From the NCBI GenBank assembly GCA_029959085.1, contig JARWIR010000031.1, positions 1 through 64,000 of the forward strand: a stretch of 64,000 nucleotides of DNA. Reading direction: 5' to 3'. Both the position numbers and the translations under genes were made by a program. Shown piece after piece: positions 12,202-25,900 of the stretch; the stretch's first letter is position 1; every line of letters starts with the position of its first letter. The DNA is from Nemophila menziesii (Eukaryota; Streptophyta; Magnoliopsida; Boraginales; Hydrophyllaceae). The notes under the pieces are model-generated. The model was given only the letters and a program-made list of their open reading frames with translations, made no database searches and had not been told where the DNA came from.

Positions 12202-14754
12202 TTAACTCTAGTTTATTACTGAACCGTAATTGAGTTAACAACGTGGAAGCTAACCATGGGGAAGTTTATTACCAAATAAGAACTTACAAAGGATTATAAG
12301 CTCAAATTCTCAAATCATTTTAGAGCTTTGAAAATATTGATTTGTGGTATCACTGAAGCAATACATAATAGAGTAAGTGAATGTGATTCGGCTTTTATAA
12401 TTTGGGAATGTCTCAATCTATCTTGTGAAGGAATTTTCGAGGTGAAAGAGTCAAAGGTTGGATTATATATCACTCAATACCAATTGTTCAAAATGAAGAG
12501 TGTGTAGAGTCTAAACTCAGTGCTTCAAAGATTTGCCACCATCATCAACATTCTTGAGTCTCTTGGAAAAACATATCCTAACCAAGAATTATGTAGAAAA
12601 ATATTGAATTTTCTTCCAAAAGTGGTTGTTATTATTGAAGCAAAAAATCTATCCAAGCTAATCACTCATAAGCTTATTTTAAACATAATGATGGAATAAA
12701 TAGCGCTTGATCAAGAGAAAATAAGAGATATACAATAAAAGCAAACATTCAAGAAGAATGTCACTTTTTAATAAGAGAAGATAAGGTATTGTTGTTGAAT
12801 TGGAAGGAGAAGAGCCAAGCGACGATGATGAAACAGTTTCCATGTATGATAAGAAACTTATGAGGCACAAGAGATACAAATATCAAGGAGACCTTATATA
12901 ATACATGAAAAATTATGGGAAGGAAAATAAGAAGGCGAACAAACATACTATCATTTCCACCAAGATGTCTACATCAAATCTAAAGGAATATAAGAAGGAC
13001 AAACCAACATTCTATCATTTCCACCAAAATGGAAACACCAACTCTAATTGTCCAAACCTTCACAAACCCAAACCAAAAAAACCATTATATGTTATTTGGG
13101 ACGATGAAGATCCAAATCAAAGTGAAGAGGATCCTCATGTGGCTAACTATATCACTTTCGTGAACATAGGAGAAGAAGATTATGATGAGGTAACTTCTAA
13201 CTCTAGCTTTTGTTTATATCACCATGATTTAGATTAGAATATGAAAATTGCCTATGAATCTCTCCTACTTGATTACGATAACACTCTTAAAACAAACAAG
13301 CAATTAACTAATGATCTTTAAAAGTTTCAAAAACGAAATCATGAGTTTGAAAAACTATTAAAATGTTCTAAGGAAAACCATTATGAACTTGAAGATGAGG
13401 ATTCCCTTATTTCAAATGAAAATACCTTGTTCCTAAAAAAATTCAAGGATCTCGAAGAAAAATGTTTTTAAATTTACTAAAGGGCAAAACAACATCGATT
13501 TAATGTTAGTGAGCCAAGTTACTAGTCCTAAAAATGAAGGTTTAGGTATTGAAATTTTTACCAAACAATCATCATAAAACTTTTAGGTTCTTGATAGTGG
13601 ATGCTCTAGGCACATAACCAAAAATAAATCTCTCTTCTACAAACTTTCTATGAAAGAATAAGATGGAGGAAAGCCACCTTCACCGATAGCACACGAGGAA
13701 AAGTATTGAGAAAAGGAATCTTCGATCTTAAGGACTCTATTCTCATTAATAATGTTATTTATGTTAATGGTCTGTCTTTTAACGTTCTAACCATGAGTCA
13801 ATTTTGTGATGATAGTTAATATGTGAAATTTGGATCTTCTAAATATGTCATTTTCCAAAATGGCGAAAAAGAAATCCTTTCTATGCAAATCGTTTTGATG
13901 ATGTTTACAAAGTAAATTCAAAAAAACTTTTGTTCCAAAACAATACTTGTCTTACCATTTAAAAAAGATAGTCCTTGGTAATGGCATAGGCGCCTTGGTC
14001 ATGCTAGCATGGATTTGCTTGCAAATCTGTCAAAAAATATCTTGTTTTAGTCGTACCTAAAAACAACTTTGATAAGGATAAATTATGTGATGCATGTCAA
14101 TTTGGTAAACAACAAAAAATCTCTTTCAAACCTATCAAATGAGTTGTTACCACTAGAGCTCTTCAAATTCTACACATGGATCTCTTTGGTCCGATGGATG
14201 TGACTAGTGTCGTAGGATTTGATATGTGTTTGTAATTGTTTATTACTTTACTTAATATACATGTTATTTTCTTAGCCATGAAATCCATGCATTCAACGCC
14301 TTTTCAAAACTTTGTAGACTCGTCCAAAATGGAAAAAGGATATTTTATCACTTGCATCTATAGTGATAGGGGTACCAAATTTGTGAACTCTTGTTTCATG
14401 AAATTTTGTGATGATTTTGGAACTGAACATAATTTCTCAACTCCTAGAACTCCCCAACAAAATGGGTTTGTAGAAGGTAAAAACTAAGCTTTACAAGAAA
14501 TGGTAAGAACAACGTTGAAAGAATATAAATTGCCTACATATAATATGGGAGACACCATCAATACGGCATGCCACGTGTTAAATCGAGTATCGATGAGACC
14601 AATCATTCTTAAAACCTCATATGAACTTTGGAATGAGATATTACCTCGTATCTCTTATTTTTGTGTTTTTGGGTGTAAATGTTTTATTCTTAACACTCGT
14701 GATCACTTGTCCGAATTTGATGCCAAGTGCGATGAAGGTATCTTTCTTGAATAT
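12202..14754 (+). pseudogene. Decayed Ty1/copia gag-protease-integrase (left part of split element)
   Basis: Pieces of a copia polyprotein follow one another on the plus strand. A gag region runs to about 13,500 and contains a former zinc knuckle at 12,905-13,237. There FYHFHQNGNTNSNC stands where the young relative has CYHCKKVGHIKTYC, so two cysteines and the histidine are lost. Protease traces lie near 13,585 (LDSGCSRHITKNKSLFYKLS in pieces across frames). The GAG-pre-integrase and integrase core follow, with HMDLFGPMDVTS near 14,175, SDRGTKFVNSCF and TPRTPQQNG (14,236-14,487), and MVRTTLKEYKLPTYN to FDAKCDEGIFLEY (14,500-14,754). Stops and frameshifts are frequent. It belongs to the same family as the copia at 55-63 kb and is an old, dead copy, interrupted at 14,754 by a solo LTR. 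Confidence 0.85.
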
Positions 14755-16227
14755 TGGTCGCTCCTAGAGTGTGATAAAAATAAATACTAAATAAGAGAAG
14801 AGACTACGCAAGTGTACGGGTCGTCTAAGTTATAGATAAGTAAAAACGAGATTATCGTCTCCACATGGATTGCGAGTTAAGATTAATATTTTTAAATAAG
14901 AAGTAGAACTAATTGCAATTATATATAAGATAGATATATGTTTTGGTCTTTAAATAATAAAAGACAAACTCTATAATACTAAGTAATCTAAACTAAACTA
15001 GAAAATAAACTAAAAAGACTACACAACTATGAGAAATCACCTAAGTTCATAATCTAATGCATTCATTTTAAGGGTAAAGCAGGTAATTGATATTAGTCAG
15101 GACTCTAATATCTTCCTAACTCCTGACCGGGTAGACTTAGGAAGAAATCATATGGCATTACAGACCCCGTCAGGGCGACCATAAGCCACTTTCAAATGAT
15201 AAAAACTCTTACTCAATTCGTTACGCGGTTAATCAAGCCCTCCACGCGTCTCTATTCTATTTATGTAATTAACCCTCCCCCCCTCTCGGATGATCACTAC
15301 CACTAGTGAATAGCCTAATTACTAACACCTATTTTTAATATGCGCTTAATAATGATAGTAAACAAGTTCAAGAATAAAGTCAATATGAAAATACTCTATT
15401 TGATTTAAATTAGAAACAATCCCAAATTATAATGACATTAAATAAGAAACTACGGTTCATCCCAGTAATACGAGTCTCAAGTAAATAAGGTTTAACTCAT
15501 AATTATATACAGAATATAAAGAAAATTATTAAAAGTCATAATTAAATTAAAACTAAAATAAACCTAAATGTTTGAATGATTGGGCTCTTCTCTCTCTCTC
15601 TCTCTAAATATAATATACTATGAATCTCAATTAAGAGGTACTGATTAATGAGGTTTAAAGATTCTTATATACAGATTAAAACTGAATTAGGTCTAATCTT
15701 GGGCTTAATAAAGTAATTAGGTGCCTAAATCCATTTTATATTCCTGCATCTGCTATACACACTTCAGTAAAACAGGTGTAACTTTCGCATCGTAAGTCTA
15801 AATCACCTAAAACCACTTCTCCAATTTCGCTAAATTAGAGACCAATATTTTTCATTTGAACCACCAAATCATATTTTGCACCTTTTAGGCTCGGAAGGAC
15901 TTAGAAGTGACGACTTTCTAGTTTCTAATACTTCTCTTCCTTTACTAAAGTGATGTCTTTTGCTCTCTTAACACTTCCTTTTGATCTTGGACCTTACACA
16001 TAACCTCTTCTCTTCATCTTGGTTCCTTAAAGCATCCATGTACTTAATAAATTCACACTAGACAAGCAAATTAATGCACAAAAACTCTAAAAGTAACAAT
16101 ATTACAAATCAAAAGGAAGAAAGTGCATTATTGCATATTAAGTCAATCAATCAACTAACCAAGTCCAATTTATACCTAAGATTATTTCTACTAAGGGGAT
16201 TTATTTATCACAAATTGGGAGACATAA
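14755..16227 (-). mobile_element. Solo LTR (gypsy superfamily) inside a copia integrase gene
   Basis: On the minus strand it starts TTATGTCTCCCAATTTGTG and ends with GGAGCGACCA. A perfect 5-bp duplication AATAT flanks it (14,750-14,754 and 16,228-16,232). The copia reading resumes exactly on the other side: FDAKCDEGIFLEY before the insertion and SIKSRVYRIF after it correspond to contiguous FDAKSDEGIFLGYSTKGKAYRIF in the young copia at 58.5 kb. That is independent proof of the boundaries. Internal boxes shared with the other LTRs include the GCAAGTGTACGG block near 14,810 and the GATCATCC block near 15,290. Length is 1,473 bp. The terminal TGATG has decayed to TTATG and the inner foldback arm is eroded. 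Confidence 0.92.
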
Positions 16228-17470
16228 AATATTCTATAAAGAGTAGAGTATATCGCATCTTCAAGAAAAAAGGAAAAAAGGCATAGAATAATTTATGCAT
16301 GATTACTTTGACGAAACAAAACCCTTTAGAAGGAAAGATTAAGATATCATTAAATATCCCACCTTTTATCTACTTGAATAAGATAAAGAACAATTCCACT
16401 ACATCACAACCTCTATATCCTCCTCAAATCGAGATTATGAAAGAAAACGGTGATAAAGACATTGAAGTTCCAAAGGAACTCCCTATAAGTTGGAAGAATG
16501 TTCAAGGACTCTACTAAGAATTAATACTTGGTGATACAAGTAAATGGGTAATAACTTGATCCCATATTAATTATTTATGTTCTCACCATGCTTTCTTGTC
16601 CCAATTAGAACCTAAGAGTATCAAATAATCTCTTTTTATGATCATTGGAAAATGACATGCATGAAGAATAAAAATCATTTTGAAAAAAAATAAAGTGTGT
16701 GATCTTGTTGAAAACCCCTTATATAACACCATTATTGGAACAAGGTGGGTATTTCAAAACAAACTCAACGACTCTGAGATTGTGACAATCAACAAAGCTC
16801 GTCTTGTTGCTTAAGGATACAATCGAAAAAGAAGGTATCGATTTCGATGAAACTTTGGCTTACATGGCTAGATTAGATCATCTTCGGATGCTACTTGCTT
16901 TTTCTTGTTACATGTATTTTAAACATTTCAAAGGATGTCACAATTGATTTTCTAAATGGTATTATTGAAGAAGAGTTATATGTGAAACAACCATTGGGAT
17001 TTGAAGATTCTAGTTTTCCAAACCATGTCTTTAAGCTTGTAATAACTTCATATGGTTTAAAACAAGCTCCTGGGGATTCGTATGAAAGGTTAATCTCTTT
17101 TCTTGGTCAATATGGTTTTCAAATTCAAAAAATAATTCTACTTTTTTTATTAAAAAGAAACTTAATGATGTGCATATTGTTCAAATTTATGTGGATGGTG
17201 TTAAACTTGGTGCTACTAATGAATATCTTTATTAGTATTTTTCTAAAAGTATGCATTGGGAATTTGAAATGAGCATGATGGGATAATTAAATTTCTTTTG
17301 TGGCCTCCAAACCAAGAAAATGGGAGATGAAATATTTGTGAACCAAGCCAAACATGTCAAGGAGCTTATGCAAAGATTTTGGTCTTTCAAATTCCAAATA
17401 AATTGGAACGCCCATGAGCACAACCACAAAGATCATGAAGGAAAGTTTTACATTCAAGAAATGTATCATA
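16228..17470 (+). pseudogene. Decayed Ty1/copia integrase end and reverse transcriptase (right part)
   Basis: This continues the copia split by the solo LTR. It begins with the end of the integrase region (SIKSRVYRIFKKKGKK), a linker matching LILGD...HHAFLSQLEPKSIK, and then reverse transcriptase. The RT pieces are NTIIGTRWVFQNKLND near 16,730, NGIIEEELYVKQPLGFEDSS at 16,950-17,020, ITSYGLKQAPGDSYERLISF, an IYVDG-like catalytic stretch read across a frameshift near 17,185, and FEMSMMG...KHVKEL up to about 17,460. The rest of RT, RNase H and a matching 3' LTR are absent, so the element is truncated there. The catalytic second aspartate is not preserved in the readable frame. The element is dead. 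Confidence 0.8.
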
Positions 17471-19227
17471 GGGTAAAGTTCATATAAAACTCACTTACTT
17501 ATGCTCTTTGGAACATGATATATTTTTACCCTTTATTGCCATAACTTTTTATATTTTGTGAATGGGCTTGCCAGTTGAACTACGAAGTTTCTCAAAATTT
17601 TATTTCCCACAACTTTAAACAAGAAACTGTTTTCATTGTAGCCATAGATCATACTGAAAAATACAGGAGAAACAACAAGGATCGGCAGCCTTCAAACCTT
17701 CAAACCTCCTAAACCCCCGACCCAAAACGACATGCCATTTTTAGGGAAACAGTAACATATTTTGGCTTTTTCAGCAACAAAATAGAGTCTTTTATGACCA
17801 TTGGGATCTCAAATATTACCGTTGGAAACTCTCCTTGAACTATATAATGAGGCTATTCAAGGCACAACTCACTCCATTCATCCTTCACAACTTTCATATA
17901 ATATAAGGGGTCATTCCACAAGTTTTCACAATTCATTTTCATCATTTCATATCCTCTCTCAAAGAGTCAAATTATCAAGCATTCAAGATCATCACTTTCA
18001 CATCTATATTGAAGGCTTATTATTATTGTCATATTTGGTCATTTAGGAGCATCCATTTTACCTTTTATACTTACACTATACACCACACTCATATCGAGAT
18101 TAGAACTTATCTTTGTTGCTAGAGTTTAGAGTAGAGGGTTTTGATCTTTTTAAAGAAGAGAAGACTTTAATATTGGAAGGGGTTTACTTTTGTAGGTGAT
18201 TACACAAGGGATTTAGCTCTAGGTATTCAAGTTTGGGTTGTGAGATAACAGGTAAATATATCAGGTTTATTGGGTTTATCCCGGAAAAACCTCAAGGATA
18301 AAGGTTTATATGTCACCTTTAATAAACAGCAAGGATATTAGTGGAGAAGTTTGGAAATCCTAAGTTGGCTACCTTAGTTAGTGGATGTAGGTAAACAGAA
18401 CCACCATAAATGCTTGTGTAATCTCTTTCCTTAATATCTTTAATTATTACACATTTAATTATCTATTGCATCATTTATATTTACTTGTTTATCAAACATA
18501 ACTTTGGTAGTGCTTATCCCCCTACTGCTTGATAGAAAGGTTAAGAGAAACCTTTATTAGCTTCCTTAACTTTCATAGCCATCTTTTGATCCCTTAAGTT
18601 ATAAAGATTAATAGGTACTCTCCCTTAAAACTTCACATGTTTTTTTTTAACATGTGTTTTCTTCCCATCGCAATTAGGTGATTAGTTACATAACCTTAGG
18701 ATTCCAGCTTAGCTTGACTAAATTAGTTATTACTTAGATTATCTTTGTAGGTCCATATAGTATATTCTTAATTAGTGATATTTATCTTTTATATTCATCC
18801 ATCATTTCATATCATATTTCAATCTTAGTATCTTAACCTTTTAGGAAACCAAACTCTTAAGAGCACTCTTAGTATCCTTTCTTATAGTTTTCCTTTGAAC
18901 CTTTATTAATCTACTTAGGCTTTATCGTTATCTCACTTAGGTAGTGTATCCCTTAGAAATAATTATCATGGATTTAGCTTCATCTTCCATTTCCTACCTC
19001 ACCTTAAGTCTTAACATCCTAACATCCATATTTAGCTATGTAGTTCTACTTTCACTTTGCTTCTACGTTAACAAACTCTTAAGAATAACTCGTAGTATCG
19101 ATCCCTAGAGTTTGTCCTATATATTTTGTTTAACCTTATCTATCTTGCTTAGGATATATTGTTTTTTAATTAGTCATATATTAGATTAGTGTCCTATTCT
19201 CCCCTCCCCCTTCTATGAACTTACAAG
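17471..19227 (+). mobile_element. LTR and leader of another plus-strand Ty1/copia remnant
   Basis: The segment carries the copia R-like block TTAGTGGATGTAGGTAAAC...GAACCACCATAAATGC (18,377-18,413). It ends in TCCCCTCCCCCTTCTATG near 19,215, directly before a primer-binding site, so its 3' end is an LTR end of the same type as those at 12.19 kb and 61.57 kb. The LTR start cannot be fixed. The first few hundred bases after 17,471 share nothing obvious with the other copies and may be unrelated filler. No coding sequence was identified in this part. Confidence 0.55.
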
Positions 19228-19240
19228 TGGTATCAAATCC
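19228..19240 (+). other. Copia primer-binding site
   Basis: TGGTATCAAATCC follows the LTR end by two bases. It differs at a few positions from the TGGTATCAGAGC of the young copia element, which is complementary to initiator tRNA-Met. Confidence 0.6.
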
Positions 19241-20477
19241 TAACTATACATGAATAGCTTAACCATTAGTAATGTAAACGATTTTATAATCTAATCTTTC
19301 TTTCCAAAATTTATTGATCATCTTTCGTTGAATGTAAGGTAAAATTTTGAGGATTGGTAGGTGTTGATTTTATTCTATGAAGAATCCCAAGTTGATCCAA
19401 ATATGTATCCTCTCAGTGCTAAGAAGAATGTAGAGATTAAAAGTAAGAAGATGTTGCTAGCTCTAGTCGAAATAGAATGATCACTTGGATTAAATATTTT
19501 AGCATCAAGACTCACATAGATTCTTAAGTAGAGAGTTCTCAAGACCAATTCATGAGGTAACGATTGTATTTATCCCTCTTTTGATATTTATGCTTCTATG
19601 TGTTTTAAATTACATCAATCTCTAGTTGTAAAAGTTTTGGGGTCCTTTTTTAATGTTTTATAATTGTTTAAGGGCCTCATTGTAAAAAACCCTTTAAAAA
19701 TCTTTGGGGATTCAAAATAATTTTTTCAAAAGATTATTTTCATGCTTGTGCTTATGTGTAGTTATTTTAATAATATCATCTTTTGCAAACATTTGTATAT
19801 CTTGTGCAATTCCGTGTATCTCCTATTCAAACTCATCAAAAACATCTTTCTCATCCTTTTTATTTGTTGATTTACTTATAGACTTCTATGTTTTATATCT
19901 TCATTATATCCATCATAATCTTGTGCAAATCTTTTTATTGAACTTCCTCTAGAAAAAGTTTTACTAAAAAAGATTATGAAAAATCCTTCTTGGAAAATCA
20001 TTTAATGTTTCTTATACCATGCTCTTGGAAAGTAATTGTCATTTGTACTATCGATTGATATTTCCTTATTGATATTGTATTTGGTTGCACTAATGAATAA
20101 GTGTGTAAGAGTTTGTATCAATAATGCATAAGAAAGTTAAGAGTTATCAAAATTGTAAGTGCTTTCAAAGAATATAAACATCCACTAAAAGCACATAGTG
20201 CTTCAAGAAAAGCTCTATAAGAATGAGATTGGTAGGATTGAAGATGCTAAAACATTTTGAGTATTCTTTTGGAAAAAGCCCATGACTCATCATGCATTGG
20301 TTTGTAAGATCATTCTTTCCATCTTATTTGATTTATCTTGATTTACTTGCATATTCTTCCTCTTTGGGTATTTTGTATGGTGCGTGTTTTGATGCTTAAG
20401 TGTTTTATTTAGTATGGTGGAGGCTTGACTCACTGATATGCCTAGTTGCTTATGTAATTAGTTTGTTAGGCTCTTCT

Positions 20478-20519
<42 letters not shown>

Positions 20520-20904
20520 TTGCCTAATTCCCTTGGTCTTGTGATAATTTGACTTTACAATTAGTGATACCTAATAGGGAAAGTATACATGCTTTACATT
20601 CTCTTTTGATATTCTACATATGTAATATTTGATTATATTTTATATGTGTTCTAACTGATTCTCTCACTTTTTATTGTCTATTCTTAGAGGATAATTATGA
20701 TGCCTATTGATATGCCTACATGGTATATTGATCATACTTGCTTCATATGTTATATTTGTTTCCCATGGGAGTTTTATTGTGTTTATCATATATTATACAT
20801 GTTGCTTCTTCATTCATCCATGTTATATCATATAGGTTAATCACTCCCGACATATTTTTCTTTTTCTTATTATTACTTTAATGGTATGATGTTTTATGAG
20901 ATTT
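19241..20904. other. Decayed copia leader then AT-rich DNA without recognised features
   Basis: The first 250 bases look like the start of a copia internal region, with a short frame near 19,380 (EESQVDPNMYPLSAKKN). After that I see no gag or pol continuity, so the element is either truncated or too decayed to read. From about 19,550 to 20,480 the sequence is T-rich and holds an 82-codon open frame (19,704-19,952) without recognisable motifs. An (AT)18 tract sits at 20,481-20,516. Confidence 0.4.
20481..20516. repeat. (AT)18 microsatellite
   Basis: An uninterrupted AT dinucleotide run of 36 bp in intergenic DNA. Confidence 0.95.
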
Positions 20905-22460
20905 TGGTGTCCCCTAAGGTGTGATAAAATAATAGATAAAATAAGTGCAAATAAACACCCTAGGCTAGCACAGTTCTGCAAGTATTTCAGGACGTATGCA
21001 AGTTTTAATGATAAGAGAATTCGTTCCTCAAAGAACACAAAAGTTAGAGAGAACTTGTGCAAAATATAAAAGCTAGAAATAATAATACGCAAGGAATAAA
21101 AGACTAAAGAGATTTTTGTTTGGTTTTTGTAAATAGAAAATTAAACTAATAAAGTAAAGACAAAAATTTAAAATACGAAGAGAACGAAGTATGAGAGTTT
21201 ACCTCGAAAAATTAGCAAGTAATCCCCACAAGACTTGTTTATTCTAATCATGTAAGGGTGAATTATGTCGAATTGCAATAACCAGGATTCTAAATTCCTC
21301 CCTATCCCCGAAGAGTGGACTAGGGAGGAGACCTTACAATCACGAGGGGAATTAAATAGGGTGTTCGTACGCCACTAGGTTCCTAAGTAAGACTGGCCAT
21401 CTAATGATGATCGGTGATGAAATCAAACCCTAATGATTATCTAGTTAGGCAAATGTTGTCAGAATTACTACTGCACACTAGAAGTTTATGTGGTGTTTCA
21501 ATAATTAGACACCCCTTCCGGGTGACCATATAACTACTATTAAGGTAATCATATACGCATGCATTCGCAAGGAAAACAAACAATAAGTCAAATCACATAA
21601 AACAAAAAACAAAACATGAATTCAATTTAAATACAATGGCATCCCAAATTAAAATAGATGTAAACAAGTCTAGGTTTCATACCCATATTCTAAATCTCAA
21701 GCTAAATTAAATTAGTTCATACTAGAGAAAGAAAATAAAACAATTACAAATTTGAAGACTTGTGAAAACATAATTTGATGCTAAGCTCCATCCAGACTTC
21801 TCTTCTCTTGTTGTGAGCTTCCTCTTGGCTTAAGGATTGGCCAAGGATGTATTTATACTGAATAGATGGTGTATTTATAGGGTATTCTAAACCCTAGGTT
21901 GAAATCTTGGAGTAGAGGGCAAGTAATAGGACTCTTTTCCAAATCAAATTCTTAACCCTAAAATATAGGAAAGGTAAGAAATTGTTGATGTTTTGTTTTG
22001 GTCATAACTCCTTCAATACTGATCCGTTTGATGCGTTTTTATATCAAAACTGATCGTCTCAGAAAGCTCTATAACTTTGCTTCATACCATTCTTCCAAAT
22101 TCCTAGACAATCTTGAGTTATGATCACTTTTATGGTCGTAGCTGGTGAAATTCAAATTTATTTGGCAACTTTATCTTTCCATACTTATCTTTTACTTCCT
22201 TTATCTCCAATTTCCATCTTTATCATCTTTCATTTATCTCTTAGAATTGACTTGGCATCTAATTAATTACCATATATCTTTAAAACTTCACATTTAACAA
22301 ACAATTAAACCCAATATGCACTAAAAATAATAAATAATCAAATCAAGACAAATAATAGGAAAATGCAATAACATTAATAAAAATCGACAGTTATACTCTA
22401 AAATACACCTAAAATGATGTCTCCAACTAAGATTGAATCATCACAAATAGGGAGATATCG
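20905..22460 (-). mobile_element. Solo LTR (gypsy superfamily, diverged family)
   Basis: Read on the minus strand it begins CGATATCTCCCTATTTGTG, a slightly decayed TGATGTCTCCC start, and ends with AGGGGACACCA. The perfect 5-bp duplication GATTT flanks it (20,900-20,904 and 22,461-22,465). The foldback typical of this superfamily is present: TGATGTCTCC at 22,415-22,424 in plus coordinates faces GGAGATATCG at 22,451-22,460. A GGTGACCATATAACTACTA block near 21,530 corresponds to the CCTGACGG-associated block of the other LTRs. There is no internal region, so it is a solo LTR, 1,556 bp long. Confidence 0.88.
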
Positions 22461-22939
22461 GATTTCCATTCTTAAGTGTTATTCATTGCAATTCTCATTT
22501 TGACTATATAGTGATTAGAATGTCATGTGTTATATGATCTTTACATGCTTGTGTTTCTTACTTGTGCTACTTGATTATTTTCGAGTATATAGGCATGATA
22601 TGGTATTGTGTGTTATATTTAGGATGGTTAATATCGTTTTATCTATTGTATCCATCTCATATGAATATTGTATATTGTTAGGTTGTTCTACTATATTGCT
22701 TTTTTTTTATCATCAAATCAAATTTTATTAATGAGAAACTTAACAAACCATTGTCTTTACAAACTTTGGTCTTATTGAGTTTAAGGCCCAACATGGGAAA
22801 CTTAAAGCCCAAAAAGACTCTCACCTTACTACATTGAAACCAAAACAATACACCTCCTACCTTACTAAAACAAAAACCGGCCCACTAAATAGCTATTACA
22901 ATTAATGAATTGGCCCAATACAAAAGAAATTACAATTTA

Positions 22940-25900
22940 CTAATCTAGTTTATCTATAATCTCCCTTATAATCCTCTTCTTAACATTCCAATTCTGCATC
23001 TTCATTTTCACCATCTTGCTGATTTTCCTACACATTTGATCTTCATTTAAACCAAACCCTCCATGCTCTATATCATTTCTTAACCACCAGACAGAGTAAA
23101 TATAAGAAGTGCACAGAGCACTAACAAAGATAACCTGCTCCTCACACTTTATCGCCAATATTTCATTGCACAAACCTTTAAAATCTCTCGGAAGATTGTT
23201 AATATTGCCCATACTTAATATCTTTCCCAAAATTCTTTTAATAAAAGAACACTCAAAGAACAGATGAGTACTATTTTCTGTAGCAGCTTTACAAAAATGA
23301 CAAAGAGGATTAACATGATTACCCCACTCTATCATTCTTTCTTTAGTACTAATTCTATCTTGTATAGCAATCCAAGTAATAAAGGCGCACCTTGGTATAT
23401 TCTTCTTAGCCCAAATTATTTTATACCAGTACATTTGATCCAAATTTTCATCTGCAGTAATTCTTGCTAGAGTTTTCTTGAAGGAGAATTTCATTTTGTT
23501 ACTCTCACTCCACACTTTAATATCCTTCATATCATTTAACTTTACCTCATTAAGAAGGGGTAAAATCTTACCAATATTAGGTGGTAATCTCCACCTGCTC
23601 CCTCCATAGCAATTATAAACCATTTTGTTACTATTTATATCATCTTTGTATAGCTCAATACCAAGTTTTTCCTGCACACTGTAGCCTTTAATCCACCTGT
23701 CCCATATTATATATGTATCTCTCCCATTATTCACCTTATGATGAATGAACTTATAAGCGAGATTCCTCACCTTCAGTAGTATCTTCCATATCCACGTATG
23801 CGCTTGTTTTTCCTCAAAACTCCATATGCACTTATTTTTAACAATATTACATTTCACCCATCTACTCCATAAATTACCCTCCTGAGCATACATTCTCCAA
23901 AAAGTAAAAAGTAAACAAACTAAGTTAATATTTTCTATCTTAAGAATGCCCAATCCTCCTTTTTGTTTACTTGTGCAGACTCTATCCCACGAGATTTTTG
24001 CTCCTTTAGCCCCTTTTGTATTTCCTTTCCATAAAAAGCTATTCATCAACTGGTTTAGTTTGTATATCACCCGTTTTGGGAGAAGGAAAACACGAAACCA
24101 AAAGAATATTTTACTAATGAGAACACACCTAATTAGCTCCACCCTTCCAGCGTATGAAAGAAGCTATGAAGACCATTGGTTTATACTGCTATATATTTTG
24201 TTTACCAATTTATTTCCTTCTTAAACACTGAGCTTCTTGGAATGTAGGGGTACCCCTAAATACCTAACAGGTAGGCTTTCCATTTTGATGTTCAATATCT
24301 CAGAAATCTTCTTCTTTGTATTATAATCAGTACCACCAAAATATATCTCACTTTTTGATAATTAATACCGAGCCATGACATTCTTGAGAATAGTTTTAAC
24401 CCCTCTTTAACTTCATTTGCTGAATTAATATATGCATTAAAGAAAATCAATAGGTCATCGGCAAAGATTATGTGATTCCGCTTCATTTCTTCACATTTCT
24501 GATGGTAATGAAAGCTCACTTTCTTCCCCAAAAGATTGAAAAGACCTGTAAAGATTTCCATACACATTGCAAAGAGATAAGGAGAGAGAGGGTATCCTTG
24601 TCTCAACCCTCTCTTTCCTTTTAAAAACCCACACACCTCACCATTAATACATATAGAATATGTAGGAGAACATACACACATCCTTATCCACACAATAAAT
24701 TTCTCATGAAAATTAAAATCTTCTAATATATTCATTAAAAACCTCCAATTCACGCTAGCATACTCTTTTTGAAGGTCTAGATTTATAGTACAGTTTGGAA
24801 CAGAATTCTTCTTCTCATAACCAAGAACCACCTCCTGAGCAACCAAAATGTTGTCACTAATATACCTGTCTCGAACATACGCCGCTTGATTAAGAGATAT
24901 AATTGAGTTAATACCTTTTTCAATCTTTTGCAGATAACTTTTGAGATAGGTTTATAGGATATGTTTGTACAAGAGATTGGCATAAACTTTCTTACACTTG
25001 AGGCCTTCTTTTCCTTAGGTATTAGTATTATGTTTGTAGCATTAATCTGAGTAAGAATTTTACCACTGTCTAAGCATTGTCTAACTGCTTTTGTAAAATC
25101 ATCTCTTATAACACTCCATGAAGTCTTGTAGAAAGCTGAGTTAAGTCCATCTAGTCCTGGGCTTTTATTCTCACTAATTGAAAACAAGGCTTCCTTTATT
25201 TGTTCATCAGTAATAGGGGCAATAAGAGCAGCTCTTTGTTCTTCATTTAGAAAGGAGCCAATTAACTCTTTAATAGTGTCACTGGAGCAAACTTCTTCAT
25301 TTACATCTTCAATGCCTAAGAGTTGTGTATAGAAATTTACAAATTCGTGCTTGATAAGATTAGGTTCTACAATATTTTCACCTGAATCACTAACAAGGAT
25401 AGATATGTTATTTTTAGCAACTCTACCTTTAACAATTTTGTAAAAATAAGCTGAATTACAGTCTGTATCATTAATAAAGATACATTTAGCCTTTTGTTTG
25501 AGAATATCATGCTGTATAATCATAGCCTCCTCTGAACTCTGACTAAGAATTTTCTCCTCATTGAGAATACATGGATCAGTTGCACCATTCATAACAATCA
25601 TCTGTATGTTGTTGAGCTGAGCTTTCATTTGTTCAATCTCTTTAGAATTCCTTCTGAAGTGAGTGTTATTAAACTTCTTAAGAGCAACTTTCACATTTTT
25701 CTGCTTCATACATAATTTATACATTTCATTACCATCTACTTTAATGTTCCAGGCATCTTTCACAGTTTCAATATATTTATCATGTGTAGCCCAAATGTTG
25801 AAGAATTTGAATTGAATGGGAAAGAATTTTTTTTCACCTCCAAGATTTAATTTAAGCGCACAATGATCTGAGGTTGATGGTGGATGGATGCTCACACTAG

